Shown here one piece after another: positions 53,507 to 61,797 of a stretch of DNA of 64,000 nt. The position numbers were made by a program, and so were the translations under genes. Each line of letters begins with the position of its first letter. Position 1 is the stretch's first letter. The DNA is from Bacillota bacterium (GTDB lineage Bacteria > Bacillota > Clostridia > Lachnospirales > Lachnospiraceae). Location: positions 1 through 64,000 of the forward strand of contig JAEZGY010000002.1 in the NCBI GenBank assembly GCA_023416695.1, given 5' to 3'. The notes under the pieces were generated by a model, which was not told where the DNA came from, searched no databases, and worked only from the letters and a program-made list of their open reading frames with translations.

Positions 53507-55483
53507 TTAGTCATTATTTAAGAATGTAAATTCCCTCTTGTCCGCTTGCCCAATGTATTGCTCCCATACTAAATTGTCAGCCTCTTTACAGCTAGTAAAA
53601 CAAGAGCGTAACATAACAGCATAATACCGAGCTTTATATTTTAAGTTTTTATGATTGATCCGATATGATATCTGCCCATCTTCGGGTACAAACATATTTT
53701 CAAATATTCTAGCTCGATCTTCTGTAACAAAGCTACGACTATAATCATCTACAAACCATACTTTACCGTTAGTACCATATGGAGTATATAAAAACGCCTC
53801 ATCGTCTAACTCATAGCTATTATAATATGGATGTTCTATGCTAGATGGATTTAACTGTTCCCATCCCTCTAGCCAATCTATCCCACTTATCTCTGACATC
53901 TTTTGAATCTTATACTCAAATGCATGTGAAAACTCATGGGCAAGATTTCCAGTAAGGACTATCTCTGACACTGATGCATCTAAAACAATATTTATTTTAT
54001 TTGCACTAGAAACAGAAACAAAACCTCCGACACTATGTTGTACACCAACGTCATCACTAATAGTACCACCAAGATATATGTTAATCCCTCTCATAAAACC
54101 CTCATACATTTCCTGTGTCATTCCCTCCGGAAGAGTCTCTAAGAATTTCTTTAGGACTTGAATAGACGTATCAATGGTTTGTTGCTCTGTAAGAGACACA
54201 ATATGCTTACCACCTTCAGAAAAAATGCATTTCTCCCCATAGTAAACTTTAATTCCGTAAGTCTCATTTAGTTCCTTTACAACTGGATTGGTCTCTTCCT
54301 CCTGTTCTCTGTCTTTTATAGTAACAGGCCAAGACTGAAATGTTCTATCTGATACTAAATCATATAGATAAATGGTAACTTTATTGTCTATTACACAATT
54401 TATTAAAGCAAACCCATTGTCTAAAATCTTAATCGTACCAAATTGACCATTTTGTGGAGCCTCCACCTTCCCTATAACCTCCTGTGTCCTAAGATTATAA
54501 AAGCTAATACTAGAGGATTGTACATTTGTCATAGTAGCTAACACTCCAAAAGAACAGTCAACCACATACTCTTTACTTTCCTGCTTAGGCACAGATACAA
54601 TTTTTGATTGGTCTTCTATTGGAACAAGGCTTACCTGCTCCTCTGTTTCCGAATATAGGAACGGCCACAGGAAGCTATAATTTTCATCAGAGTCATCTTT
54701 GATTCTATCATAAATCACCTCTGCTGTAGCAGCTTTTATGTCAAGAAACAGGTAGTCCCCATTTTCTTTATGCAAAATACAGCCCCCATCATTCTCATCC
54801 ACTATAGTATTATAACTGCTGCCGCTATACACTACCTGCGAGCTTCCATCCGTCATATGGTAACAAATGATTTCACCTTTTTCATTATCGTATATCTCAT
54901 ATTCTCCATCCTGAGTGACATAACAAAGACTAGCACAACCATAATTCTCTGCTTTTCGTACTACTTTTTGTTTGCCTAGTCTGTCATAAAAAGTGGTTTC
55001 TAAAGATCCCTGTACAATGGTGTAAAATCCACCATTCGACAAACGACCAAATTTCATATAGTCGCCAAGTCCACTAACTTTAGACATAACATTGCCGTTA
55101 GGAAAGTCAAAGAGTAAGGCATTCCCTTGCATAACATCACATGCAAAAATGGTGTTATCCACCACCGATAGTCCTGATAATGACTGAAGTCCATCAACCT
55201 CAATATCTAATTGATACAGACCTTTCATTTCAGTTTCTACTGCATTGGTAGGTAATTCAATTTGCTCTGGTAATTTCTTCACCCCATATGTACTAAAAAA
55301 GTCGTCTTCTGTTTCTGTAATAGGGGTAGCAGGAGAAGATGCTAAGGGCTTTGGTGTATTAGTGCTAATTGGCGTCTCCTTTGCTACGGTTGGAGTTTCG
55401 TGTGGAGCTTCTTTTTGTGTCGAACAACTACAGACTAAACTTAATGCAAAACAAGTAAGTATGGTAAATAATCCTTTTTTCAT
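53507..55483 (-). CDS. Lipoprotein with propeller-like region and zinc metallopeptidase domain
   Basis: A 658-residue surface lipoprotein. The signal MKKGLFTILTCFALSLVCSC has a lipobox with Cys at about residue 20. A Thr/Pro-rich spacer (PISTNTPKPLASSPATP) leads to a region of short beta repeats (about 80-400), consistent with a beta-propeller. The last part has NLAHEFSHAFEY, an HExxH zinc site, followed by an Asp/Glu-rich segment, IDWLEGWEQLNP, that may hold the third ligand. A close family is not recalled; anthrax-lethal-factor-like gluzincins are a distant thought. ATG at 55483 follows AAGGGAAG; the frame to 55573 is longer than needed. Confidence 0.75.
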   Translation of the reverse strand: MKKGLFTILTCFALSLVCSCSTQKEAPHETPTVAKETPISTNTPKPLASSPATPITETEDDFFSTYGVKKLPEQIELPTNAVETEMKGLYQLDIEVDGLQSLSGLSVVDNTIFACDVMQGNALLFDFPNGNVMSKVSGLGDYMKFGRLSNGGFYTIVQGSLETTFYDRLGKQKVVRKAENYGCASLCYVTQDGEYEIYDNEKGEIICYHMTDGSSQVVYSGSSYNTIVDENDGGCILHKENGDYLFLDIKAATAEVIYDRIKDDSDENYSFLWPFLYSETEEQVSLVPIEDQSKIVSVPKQESKEYVVDCSFGVLATMTNVQSSSISFYNLRTQEVIGKVEAPQNGQFGTIKILDNGFALINCVIDNKVTIYLYDLVSDRTFQSWPVTIKDREQEEETNPVVKELNETYGIKVYYGEKCIFSEGGKHIVSLTEQQTIDTSIQVLKKFLETLPEGMTQEMYEGFMRGINIYLGGTISDDVGVQHSVGGFVSVSSANKINIVLDASVSEIVLTGNLAHEFSHAFEYKIQKMSEISGIDWLEGWEQLNPSSIEHPYYNSYELDDEAFLYTPYGTNGKVWFVDDYSRSFVTEDRARIFENMFVPEDGQISYRINHKNLKYKARYYAVMLRSCFTSCKEADNLVWEQYIGQADKREFTFLNND

Positions 55484-55654
55484 CTGGTATCTTCCCTTCA
55501 TTTTATATGTTGTCGTGGAATTAGTGTCAGTACTACAGCTAGTTGTTTTTAGTGAAAAGTAATTATACCACATTTACTCAAGAGTTTCAAAATTATACCA
55601 TACTTCTATCCAGTGAAATGTTAACTAGTAGTCTTAGAAATCCAAAATACTTCT

Positions 55655-56144
55655 TCAACCAAACTGCTCCAACACATCGTTTATTAATGTCTCCTCATCT
55701 ATCACCGTCAACTCAAGTACATCATCGTACAATCCCATATCCTTAAGGGAATAAAAATCTTTAAATGTTCCCGTGTAGTACATCCGGTTTGGATAAATCA
55801 CAACCTTTTTTTTCATTTGCAGAAGCTACAATATCACAGGCACCACTACGCAAGGCTATCATATAGCCAGCTTCTTCTATCAATTCCTTTAATGCTTACA
55901 GTTTACAAGCCACTGCAACCGTTCCCTTAATTGGAGGCTCTTTGTCCCCTGCACTATTTGTGCAGACGGAGAACCCCTTACCTAAAAGACGTTCAGTTAA
56001 GTGCTCCCAAAATTCTTCAAACCGATAACAATGCTCAAGAAGCCAAATCTCATCTAATTGCTTTTCAACTGCTTTGTTAACGAATTGATTAACCCATTTC
56101 TGCGTATATTCTCCTCGTTCAATATGAATATGACCATCTACCAT
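55655..56144 (-). pseudogene. Chimeric pseudogene: PHP-domain start joined to a glycosyltransferase-like remainder
   Basis: Residues 1-45 from the ATG at 56144 read as the start of a PHP-type histidinol-phosphatase (MVDGHIHIERGEYT, then KQLDEIWLLEHCYRFEEF). After that the frame continues as FWEHLTERLLGKGFSVCTN and IKGT, resembling polysaccharide-type glycosyltransferases, where a later LRSGxCD segment is usual. An in-frame TAA interrupts it at 55896-55898, the frame then reads ALKELIEEAG and ALRSGACDIVASANE, and a shift in an A8 run (55806-55813) moves into KKVVIYPN and FKDFYSLKDMGLYDD, ending at 55655. So it looks like a deletion fusion followed by a nonsense and a frameshift mutation. Confidence 0.6.
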
Positions 56145-56343
56145 ACTTCCACTCCTCTATTTGTAATTCATAGAAGCAAATACCCTATTTGTTTCCATTT
56201 TACCAACTTAATAATTCCATAATGGGTACAATATCTAGACTAAGTTTACATTAGTCTGTATACACCAATTATTGCTTTATAAATTACTTGACATGACTTA
56301 CAATAAAATCAACAAATTATAATTTGTCTAGGAGGCTTGTACT

Positions 56344-56709
56344 ATGTTAAGATCAATGATGCAGGTATATGTAAAGGGAAGTATCGAAGCTGTTAATATC
56401 TATCAAAAAGCGTTTAATGCTGAAATTCTTTGTTTATATCCTAATGATAATGGTGGATATATGCACTCGGAATTAAATGCGCACGGGCAAATAATAGCTG
56501 TATCTGAACTAACAGATAATCATGTATCTGGAAATACCATGCAATTTTGCTTTCATTTTGGAGACGGTGGCGAGGAACACGTCAAAAATGCTTACGAAGT
56601 ATTAAAGGATAGGGCAACTATTTGTATTCCTATAGGTCCATGTGATTATAGTCCCTGCATGTTTTCTTTGATTGACAAATTTGGCGTATATTGGTGTTTG
56701 TTTGTATAG
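56344..56709 (+). CDS. VOC-family (PhnB-like) protein
   Basis: A 121-residue vicinal-oxygen-chelate fold protein of the PhnB type. It starts MLRSMMQVYVKGSIEAVNIYQKAF, where PhnB proteins have the same domain-opening pattern, has YMHSELNAHGQIIAVSE in the middle and CMFSLIDKFGVYWCLFV at the end. Two beta-alpha-beta-beta-beta units are visible by eye. Reaction and substrate are unknown. AGGAGGCTTGTACT precedes the ATG. The GNAT gene follows 28 bases later, so they probably form one transcript. Confidence 0.85.
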   Translation: MLRSMMQVYVKGSIEAVNIYQKAFNAEILCLYPNDNGGYMHSELNAHGQIIAVSELTDNHVSGNTMQFCFHFGDGGEEHVKNAYEVLKDRATICIPIGPCDYSPCMFSLIDKFGVYWCLFV

Positions 56710-56737
56710 TAAATTTTGAATTTAGAGGTACGTGAAC

Positions 56738-57187
56738 ATGAACATAATAGAATATTTTAGTACAGATAATAAAGAATATTGGCTTTCTAAAATAAAAGAA
56801 TGTGATTGGGGCGCAGGTCAATTATTACATAAACTATTGAAAGATCAAAAGCTAAAGGAATATGTTGGTGAAAATACAAAGTTACTTATGTTGGTAGACG
56901 GAGAAAATTTGATTTCTTTTTGTACGTTTGCTGATAAAGATGATATTCAACCAACAGAATTAACGCCATGGATTGGGTGGGTATATACATATCCGAATTA
57001 TAGAGGTCATCATTATGTTGGTAAGTTGTTAAGTTATGCTGAAATATTGGCAAAAGCAGCTGGAGTAAATAATATATATATTTCAACAAACCATGAAAGG
57101 CTATATGAAAAATATGGGTATGAGTTTTTTGAAATGATGAAAGATATGCACGGGGAAGATTCAAGAGTATATGTAAGACATCTATAA
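56738..57187 (+). CDS. GNAT family acetyltransferase
   Basis: A 149-residue acetyltransferase. The core is LISFCTFADKDDI, then WIGWVYTYPNYRGHHYVGKLLSYAEILAKAAGV (the acetyl-CoA-binding R-G-x-x-x-x-G/A loop), then IYISTNHERLYEKYGYEF. The frame can also start at a GTG at 56732, but ATG at 56738 has AGAGGT at 8 bases and is chosen. Substrate unknown. It is the second gene of the VOC-GNAT pair and the last intact gene before the tRNA-Gly scar. Confidence 0.85.
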   Translation: MNIIEYFSTDNKEYWLSKIKECDWGAGQLLHKLLKDQKLKEYVGENTKLLMLVDGENLISFCTFADKDDIQPTELTPWIGWVYTYPNYRGHHYVGKLLSYAEILAKAAGVNNIYISTNHERLYEKYGYEFFEMMKDMHGEDSRVYVRHL

Positions 57188-57254
57188 CTTTCAATTTGTA
57201 AGCAACTGCAGGTTACTATATGTGACTGCTTGTTGTTTTTTTGTGGTGTAGAGT

Positions 57255-57366
57255 TCCTCATAGGGTTAATGTGAATACCATAAGCATCACTATGTTTAAG
57301 AGCATAGTTAAAGAGTTGGCTTAAATAAATGTAATGCTTACGTATTTTGCTTGCTCCGTATTCCAT
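57255..57366 (-). pseudogene. Tyrosine recombinase fragment (core-binding region)
   Basis: Read from 57366, the translation includes ASKIRKHYIYLSQLFNYALKH and INPMRN, the helical core-binding pattern of tyrosine integrases before the catalytic domain. It has no start or catalytic half. It lies just outside the first tRNA-Gly direct repeat. Confidence 0.5.
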
Positions 57367-57418
57367 TGGGCAGAAGCTTAGAGCGTATATCCCTTAAATA
57401 TTTATAGTTTTGGTCTAT

Positions 57419-57525
57419 ATTCGAACCTTCGAGTCTAGGATTGGACTCGAAAAACAAAAATGGATATCCTTTCGGATATCCATTTTGTTTTTCTGCGAGC
57501 GCGAGACGGGATTTGAACCCGCGAC
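57419..57525. repeat. Direct repeat copy 1: duplicated 3' end and flank of tRNA-Gly
   Basis: This 107-base block matches 58884-58991 with few differences and one missing base. It contains the hairpin pair GAGTC/GACTC, the GGATATCC-type terminator hairpin and the last 28 or so bases of tRNA-Gly (57498-57525, minus strand: T-arm and acceptor strand). The rest of the tRNA is absent. It behaves as one end of an old insertion at the tRNA gene. Confidence 0.75.
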
Positions 57526-57662
57526 ATGCACCAAAAACCCTTATAGAAAGGAGCTTCTCAGCACGTCAAATTTCTATGTACTCAAGAATGTACTCTCTAT
57601 ATTGAATCTCTATTTTTCAATCATTACTATATTTATTGGCTATCGACAAACTGGAAATATAC

Positions 57663-58109
57663 TTATTCAATATCAAATTCTGATGTTAAATAAAAACCAT
57701 CTTTATATCCACTGTCTGGAAAGAAATATTTAACTATTCTATAATGTCCTGTAGGCAATGAACCATATATGTTTTCCCATGAAATCTCAAGTTCTCTTTC
57801 CCCTATAAAACCAAGTGCTTCGGCTGTATTAACTCGTTCCTTGGTGTTAATGGTAAACCATTTTCCTTGTTGATATACTTCCAACAAAAAGTCAAATTCA
57901 TTTCCACTAAGTATCTCAATATCTGTATTATTCTTCACACACAGTTTCAAAGAAGTTGAAGAAATAGTTCCTTTAATAACTTGCATTGTAACATCTAATG
58001 AACTCCCTTCTTTGATAGACGATTCTTTTCCAATGTTCAGTTTTGCTCCACAACCTACCAATGAAAGGATAAGCAACATACATAATGCTACCATAATTAT
58101 CTTTTTCAT
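57663..58109 (-). CDS. Lipoprotein with an Ig-like domain (148 aa)
   Basis: A 148-residue lipoprotein. MKKIIMVALCMLLILSLVGC gives a lipobox with Cys at about residue 20. The mature part has a beta-sandwich pattern: TSLKLCVKNNTDIEILSGNEFDF, GKWFTINTKE and GHYRIVKYFFPD, which resembles a bacterial Ig-like (Big_14-like) domain seen in clostridial lipoproteins. It lies inside the tRNA-Gly scar between the two direct repeats and may be cargo of the lost element. ATG at 58109 is chosen over the frame start at 58124. Confidence 0.75.
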   Translation of the reverse strand: MKKIIMVALCMLLILSLVGCGAKLNIGKESSIKEGSSLDVTMQVIKGTISSTSLKLCVKNNTDIEILSGNEFDFLLEVYQQGKWFTINTKERVNTAEALGFIGERELEISWENIYGSLPTGHYRIVKYFFPDSGYKDGFYLTSEFDIE

Positions 58110-58188
58110 AATGATTACCTCCACAAATTCATGATTTATTACTCTAGTCCCTACTATATATTAACTACAAAAGATAAACTATTTCTCC

Positions 58189-58480
58189 TTATATATATAG
58201 TACCATATCATACCAATTTCTTCCATAGTAATTGCCCGCAATCACATTAATGCTCTCATGTCCTAACATTTTAGACACTAATATCATTGCCCTCTTATCA
58301 TATACCTGGTCTTTCTTATCTCCTTTATAATAATACTTCTGACTCTTAGTAAGGCTGTCTAATGGTCTTACCAGTCTCTCATACCATGCGCAGGCAAACT
58401 CCGCCCGATAACTATGTATATCTATTTTTTGGGGAACCCTATCAAAGATTACTTTTCCCTTTTCACAATTACTGCCAACC
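58189..58480 (-). pseudogene. Tyrosine integrase C-terminal fragment (minus strand)
   Basis: Read from about 58480, the frame gives GKVIFDRVPQKIDIHSYRAEFAC, then YDKRAMILVSKMLGHESINVIAGNYYG and a TAA at 58189. The I-H-S-x-R-A-E and M-L-G-H motifs with a following Tyr are those of the catalytic domain of tyrosine recombinases. The N-terminal half is missing, and the frame stops upstream at a TAG, so it is a truncated remnant. Confidence 0.65.
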
Positions 58481-58617
58481 TAAGTTCAGGTAACGTTCCT
58501 TTAGATGAAATAAGGCGTATTTTAGGGCATACCAGTCAAAAAACCACTCTTGGTTACTTGTACAATCCTTATGGTCAAAATGAAATGAAACAAAGCAATT
58601 AATTGAACAAGCTTTAA
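58471..58617 (+). pseudogene. Tyrosine integrase C-terminal fragment (plus strand)
   Basis: The plus strand reads TANLSSGNVPLDEIRRILGH, then TSQKTTLGYLYNPYG, the catalytic-domain end of a second tyrosine recombinase (LGH followed by a T-T-x-x-Y-L-Y pattern). The frame then shifts near 58590 so that the normal end LIEQALK lies in another frame. It abuts the minus-strand integrase remnant head to head at about 58475. Confidence 0.65.
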
Positions 58618-58723
58618 AGTGAGTGTTCAAATGTACCCAAACAATCTCTCAGAAAAAGACAACAAAAAATCGCCATCCCTTATTTTATAAGGACTGACGA
58701 CCAATTTCAAGTAAGCGCGAGAC

Positions 58724-58880
58724 GGTGCAAGACGTCCAGGGGACGTCTGCTCTGCACGGACCGGAGCGTAGCGGAGAAGCAAGACGTCCGGGGGACCTCA
58801 GTCCTGCGCGGACCGGAGCGTAGCGGAGGCTCACAAGGTCCGGGGGACCTTGGTCTTGAGCGGACCGCAACAACGTGGAG
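58724..58880. repeat. GC-rich 52-bp tandem repeat, three copies
   Basis: Three imperfect units at 58724-58776, 58777-58828 and 58829-58880. Each holds a palindromic core (GACGTCC/GGACGTC in unit 1, GGTCC/GGACC in unit 3) and the first two end in GGACCGGAGCGTAGCGGAG. They are far richer in GC than the surroundings. Just before them, GCGCGAGACGG (58715-58725) repeats the acceptor end of tRNA-Gly. Confidence 0.75.
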
Positions 58881-58883
58881 ACC

Positions 58884-58991
58884 ATTCGAACCTTCGAGTC
58901 CAGGATTGGACTCGAAAAAACAAAAATGGATATCCATTCGGATATCCATTTTGTTTTTCTGAGAGCGCGAGACGGGATTCGAACCCGCGAC
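58884..58991. repeat. Direct repeat copy 2, at the intact tRNA-Gly
   Basis: The 108-base counterpart of 57419-57525, joined here to the complete tRNA-Gly. It includes the AAAATGGATATCC hairpin at 58923-58953, which lies directly downstream of the tRNA on the minus strand and looks like its terminator. Confidence 0.75.
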
Positions 58992-59035
58992 CCTCGCCTT
59001 GGCAAGGCGATACTCCACCACTGAGCCACTCGCGC
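58964..59035 (-). tRNA. tRNA-Gly (anticodon GCC)
   Basis: Minus-strand cloverleaf: acceptor GCGCGAG with CTCGCGC, anticodon loop TTGCCAA between TCGCC and GGCGA (anticodon GCC), T-arm CGGGTTCGAATCCCG, discriminator T, no encoded CCA. Its 3' end is duplicated at 57498-57525, marking it as an insertion target. Confidence 0.95.
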
Positions 59036-59150
59036 ATTTATTAAGTTTGTTTCGGACTTGTTTACCCGACGCAAGATATATATTACTATAGAGTAAAAAG
59101 AATGTCAACAAAAAGAAAGCTATTTTTTTCAACCACTTTTTGGCAATAGC

Positions 59151-60551
59151 TTAGGCGGGAGGGGTTCTCTCTAGCGCTCGTTTTAACCTATTTACCCCTT
59201 CTTCTATCTCCATAAAGCTTAGCTTTCCATAACCAAGAACAAGCTCATTTTTATGATTTCCTTTTATCATCGAGTACTCTTCTACAAACTCCACCTCAAC
59301 ACCATTCTCTAGAAATGCCTGAGCATCCTCCTTCGTTAAGTCTCGATGCAAACGAAGTAATAGATGAAGACCAGCATTCTCCCCAGATACTGTTGCTTTC
59401 GTTCCAAAGGCTTTATGAAGACATTCCATCAGATACATGCGTTTCTTTTCATAAACCTTTTTCATTTTATATACATGTTTATCTATAAATCTTTCCTTTA
59501 ATAATTCAGCTAAAGCTTCCTGAACCGTTGGATTTACCCACAAACTGCAGGCATCCATCTGCTTATTAATATCATAATAAAGTGCCTGAGGGAGAATGGC
59601 ATAGCCGATTCTTAGAGAAGGGGAAAAGATTTTACTAAAGCTACCGCAATAAATGACACGTTCTGGATCCAAGTTTCTAAGAGGTTGTAAAGGCTCTCCC
59701 CCATACCGAAATTCACAGTCGTAGTCATCCTCGATTACGTAAGCATTTTTCTCGTTGGCGTATTGTAATAAAGCAATTCGCCTTGCTGCTGGAAGAATCC
59801 CTCCAAGTGGAAATTGATGAGATGGCACTACATAGATCAAATCAGTGTCATTGATTTCTACTACCTGCTCCACCTTCATTCCCTGTTCATCCACCGATAC
59901 TGGTTGCACCAAATACTCGTAACTCTCAAAAATAGGTTTCACAAAATGAATACATGGATCTTCCATTACTATGCTACTATTCTTCTTTTTAAAAGTCCTA
60001 GCAATTAAGTCTAAGGTCCCTGACGTTCCTGAGGCAATGATAATCTGCTGGTAATCGCACGTAATCCCTTTTACTCTATATACATAATCACGAATCTCTT
60101 TACGTAAGGAATCCATGCCTGCAAAGCTCTCATAGGGATAAGAATGGCTCTTTCGTTCTATGGAAGCACTTCTTAATGCCAATCCCCAGCGAGCATTGGG
60201 AAATAGAGTTGCATCAGGATCACCTGCAGTAAAGATAATCCCATTTTCAATTTTTGGAGATACATTGGTATACAAGAAAGACTTAGGCCGTTCGGCCGTT
60301 CGTAATCTTCCAATATTTACAACGTAGGTTCCTGACCCCTCAATGGTATATAGATAACCTTCTGCAATGAGCTGCTCATATACCTGGATTATCGTATTAC
60401 GTGATAAGGAAAGTTCTTTTGCCATCTTTCTAGATGGTGGAAGCCTCTCACCAGCCTCTAATTTCCCATCTAAAATAGCTATTCTCATCTGATTCTGTAG
60501 TTGTTTTGTAAACGACAAAGAATCTGTTCTGTCTATGGTAAACCCATACAT
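59151..60551 (-). CDS. MocR-type (GntR/aminotransferase) transcriptional regulator
   Basis: A 466-residue regulator of the MocR/PdxR/GabR family. Residues about 12-75 form a GntR winged helix (RLPPSRKMAKELSLSRNTIIQVYEQLIAEGYL); the rest is a fold-type I aminotransferase domain that binds pyridoxal phosphate, with the Lys in the YCGSFSKIFSPSLRIGY segment and YVVPSHQFPLGG. Such regulators usually control a divergent neighbour; here that is the aldo/keto reductase gene. ATG at 60551 has GAGGGGGG upstream; the longer frame to 60593 is less likely. Effector unknown. Confidence 0.9.
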   Translation of the reverse strand: MYGFTIDRTDSLSFTKQLQNQMRIAILDGKLEAGERLPPSRKMAKELSLSRNTIIQVYEQLIAEGYLYTIEGSGTYVVNIGRLRTAERPKSFLYTNVSPKIENGIIFTAGDPDATLFPNARWGLALRSASIERKSHSYPYESFAGMDSLRKEIRDYVYRVKGITCDYQQIIIASGTSGTLDLIARTFKKKNSSIVMEDPCIHFVKPIFESYEYLVQPVSVDEQGMKVEQVVEINDTDLIYVVPSHQFPLGGILPAARRIALLQYANEKNAYVIEDDYDCEFRYGGEPLQPLRNLDPERVIYCGSFSKIFSPSLRIGYAILPQALYYDINKQMDACSLWVNPTVQEALAELLKERFIDKHVYKMKKVYEKKRMYLMECLHKAFGTKATVSGENAGLHLLLRLHRDLTKEDAQAFLENGVEVEFVEEYSMIKGNHKNELVLGYGKLSFMEIEEGVNRLKRALERTPPA

Positions 60552-60593
60552 ATCTATACCCCCCTCAAAATTGGTTCTCTTATTTATCGTCAT

Positions 60594-60628
60594 AATTGGT
60601 ACTTTTCAATACCAATTTATACCATATA
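60594..60628. promoter_or_regulatory. Candidate operator between the MocR gene and the aldo/keto reductase gene
   Basis: AATTGGTA (60594-60601), eight bases, TACCAATT (60610-60617) is a perfect palindrome in the divergent spacer; ATACCA also recurs as a direct repeat (60609 and about 60619), the kind of arrangement MocR regulators bind. Confidence 0.45.
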
Positions 60629-60709
60629 ATAATATTAATACACAAAGAATGCTGGTGTAAATAATTTAAAAACCTGGAATCTTTATAAAGGTTTCAAGAA
60701 GGAGGATTT

Positions 60710-61723
60710 ATGAGATATGTAAACCTAGGTAACACTGGTGCTAAGGTAAGTGAAATTTGCCTTGGAGCAATGTTATGTGGCACTGCTGTAGATAAAAGCA
60801 CTTCTTTTAAAATTCTAGATCATTTTATGGAAGAGGCAGGAGGCAATTTTATCGACACAGCGAACTGTTATGCCTGGTGGATGGGCGAAGGAGAATACAT
60901 AGGTGACGAAAGCGAAACTATCTTGGGGCAATGGATGAGGGAACGAAAAAATAGAGACAAAGTATTTCTTGCGACCAAAGTAGGTGGAAGACTAAAGAAT
61001 CCTTATACCATTCGAAATGCTGTGGGAGAAATTTATTGGGATAAGGTACCTGGGGAATATGAAGGCCTATCTAAAAATGTCATAATACGAGAAGTAGAAA
61101 ATAGCTTACGTAGGCTGAAAACAGATTATCTGGACTTGTACTATTCCCATGTATATGACGACGTGACACCAATCGAGGAGACAATGGAGGCACTCACTAC
61201 TCTAGTAAAAGAGGGGAAAGTACGTTACTTAGGTGCTAGCAATCTATCTGCAAATCAGTTAGCAAATGCCAATGAAGTAAGTAAGCAAAATAACTTAAGT
61301 CCATATTCCGTTTTACAATCAGAGTATACCTTCCTCCATCCAACAGAGGAAATGAATGCAGATACCAAAGCTCACGCAAGTAAAGAGTTACTTAACTACA
61401 CTACAGCAGAAAGTATGGCTTTTTGTGCGTACTCCCCAGTATTAAAAGGGATCTACACTAACAGAGAGAAACGTGACCAATACTATAACTGGCATCTTTT
61501 TAAATCTGAGAAAAACATTCAAAAATTAGAGCTAGTTGAAACCTTGTCGAAAAAGCTAAACATGACTGGCAATCAATTAGTCCTTGCTTGGATGCTACGT
61601 AAGAGTCCACAAATCATTCCAATCCTTGGGTTTAGTAAAATGGACCAGTATCTAGATAATATCAAAGCTTGTGAACTTGTGCTTCCAGAAGAAATCTTTC
61701 ATATATTAGAAGAAGCAGAATAA
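60710..61723 (+). CDS. Aldo/keto reductase
   Basis: A 337-residue NADPH-dependent oxidoreductase with the AKR (beta/alpha)8 fold. It starts MRYVNLGNTGAKVSEICLGAM, has the catalytic Tyr/Asp region (FIDTANCYAWW), Lys in the VFLATKVGGR region and the late PIETMEALTTL and IIPILGFSK motifs (cofactor pocket). The ATG follows AAGGAGGATTT. It is divergent from the MocR gene and is its likely target, which would tie it to vitamin B6, amine or sugar metabolism; this is inferred from layout. Confidence 0.88.
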   Translation: MRYVNLGNTGAKVSEICLGAMLCGTAVDKSTSFKILDHFMEEAGGNFIDTANCYAWWMGEGEYIGDESETILGQWMRERKNRDKVFLATKVGGRLKNPYTIRNAVGEIYWDKVPGEYEGLSKNVIIREVENSLRRLKTDYLDLYYSHVYDDVTPIEETMEALTTLVKEGKVRYLGASNLSANQLANANEVSKQNNLSPYSVLQSEYTFLHPTEEMNADTKAHASKELLNYTTAESMAFCAYSPVLKGIYTNREKRDQYYNWHLFKSEKNIQKLELVETLSKKLNMTGNQLVLAWMLRKSPQIIPILGFSKMDQYLDNIKACELVLPEEIFHILEEAE

Positions 61724-61735
61724 AGGTAACCCAAA

Positions 61736-61769
61736 AGAAAGCCTCCTGTCTATAAACAAGAGGCTTTCT
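61736..61769. terminator. Terminator after the aldo/keto reductase gene
   Basis: AGAAAGCCTC pairs with GAGGCTTTCT over a 14-base loop between convergent genes. Confidence 0.75.
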
Positions 61770-61797
61770 ACCTATATATAATCTTAGTAACAGAGTT

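Noticed and set aside
57410..57733. 107-codon plus-strand frame containing RETGFEPAT
   Set aside because: This is the common false frame produced by reading antisense through a tRNA 3' end; it covers the duplicated tRNA-Gly fragment.
58685..59132. Several overlapping frames around tRNA-Gly and the GC-rich repeats
   Set aside because: They arise from translation of the tRNA and the tandem repeats, have no ribosome binding sites and disagree in strand and frame.
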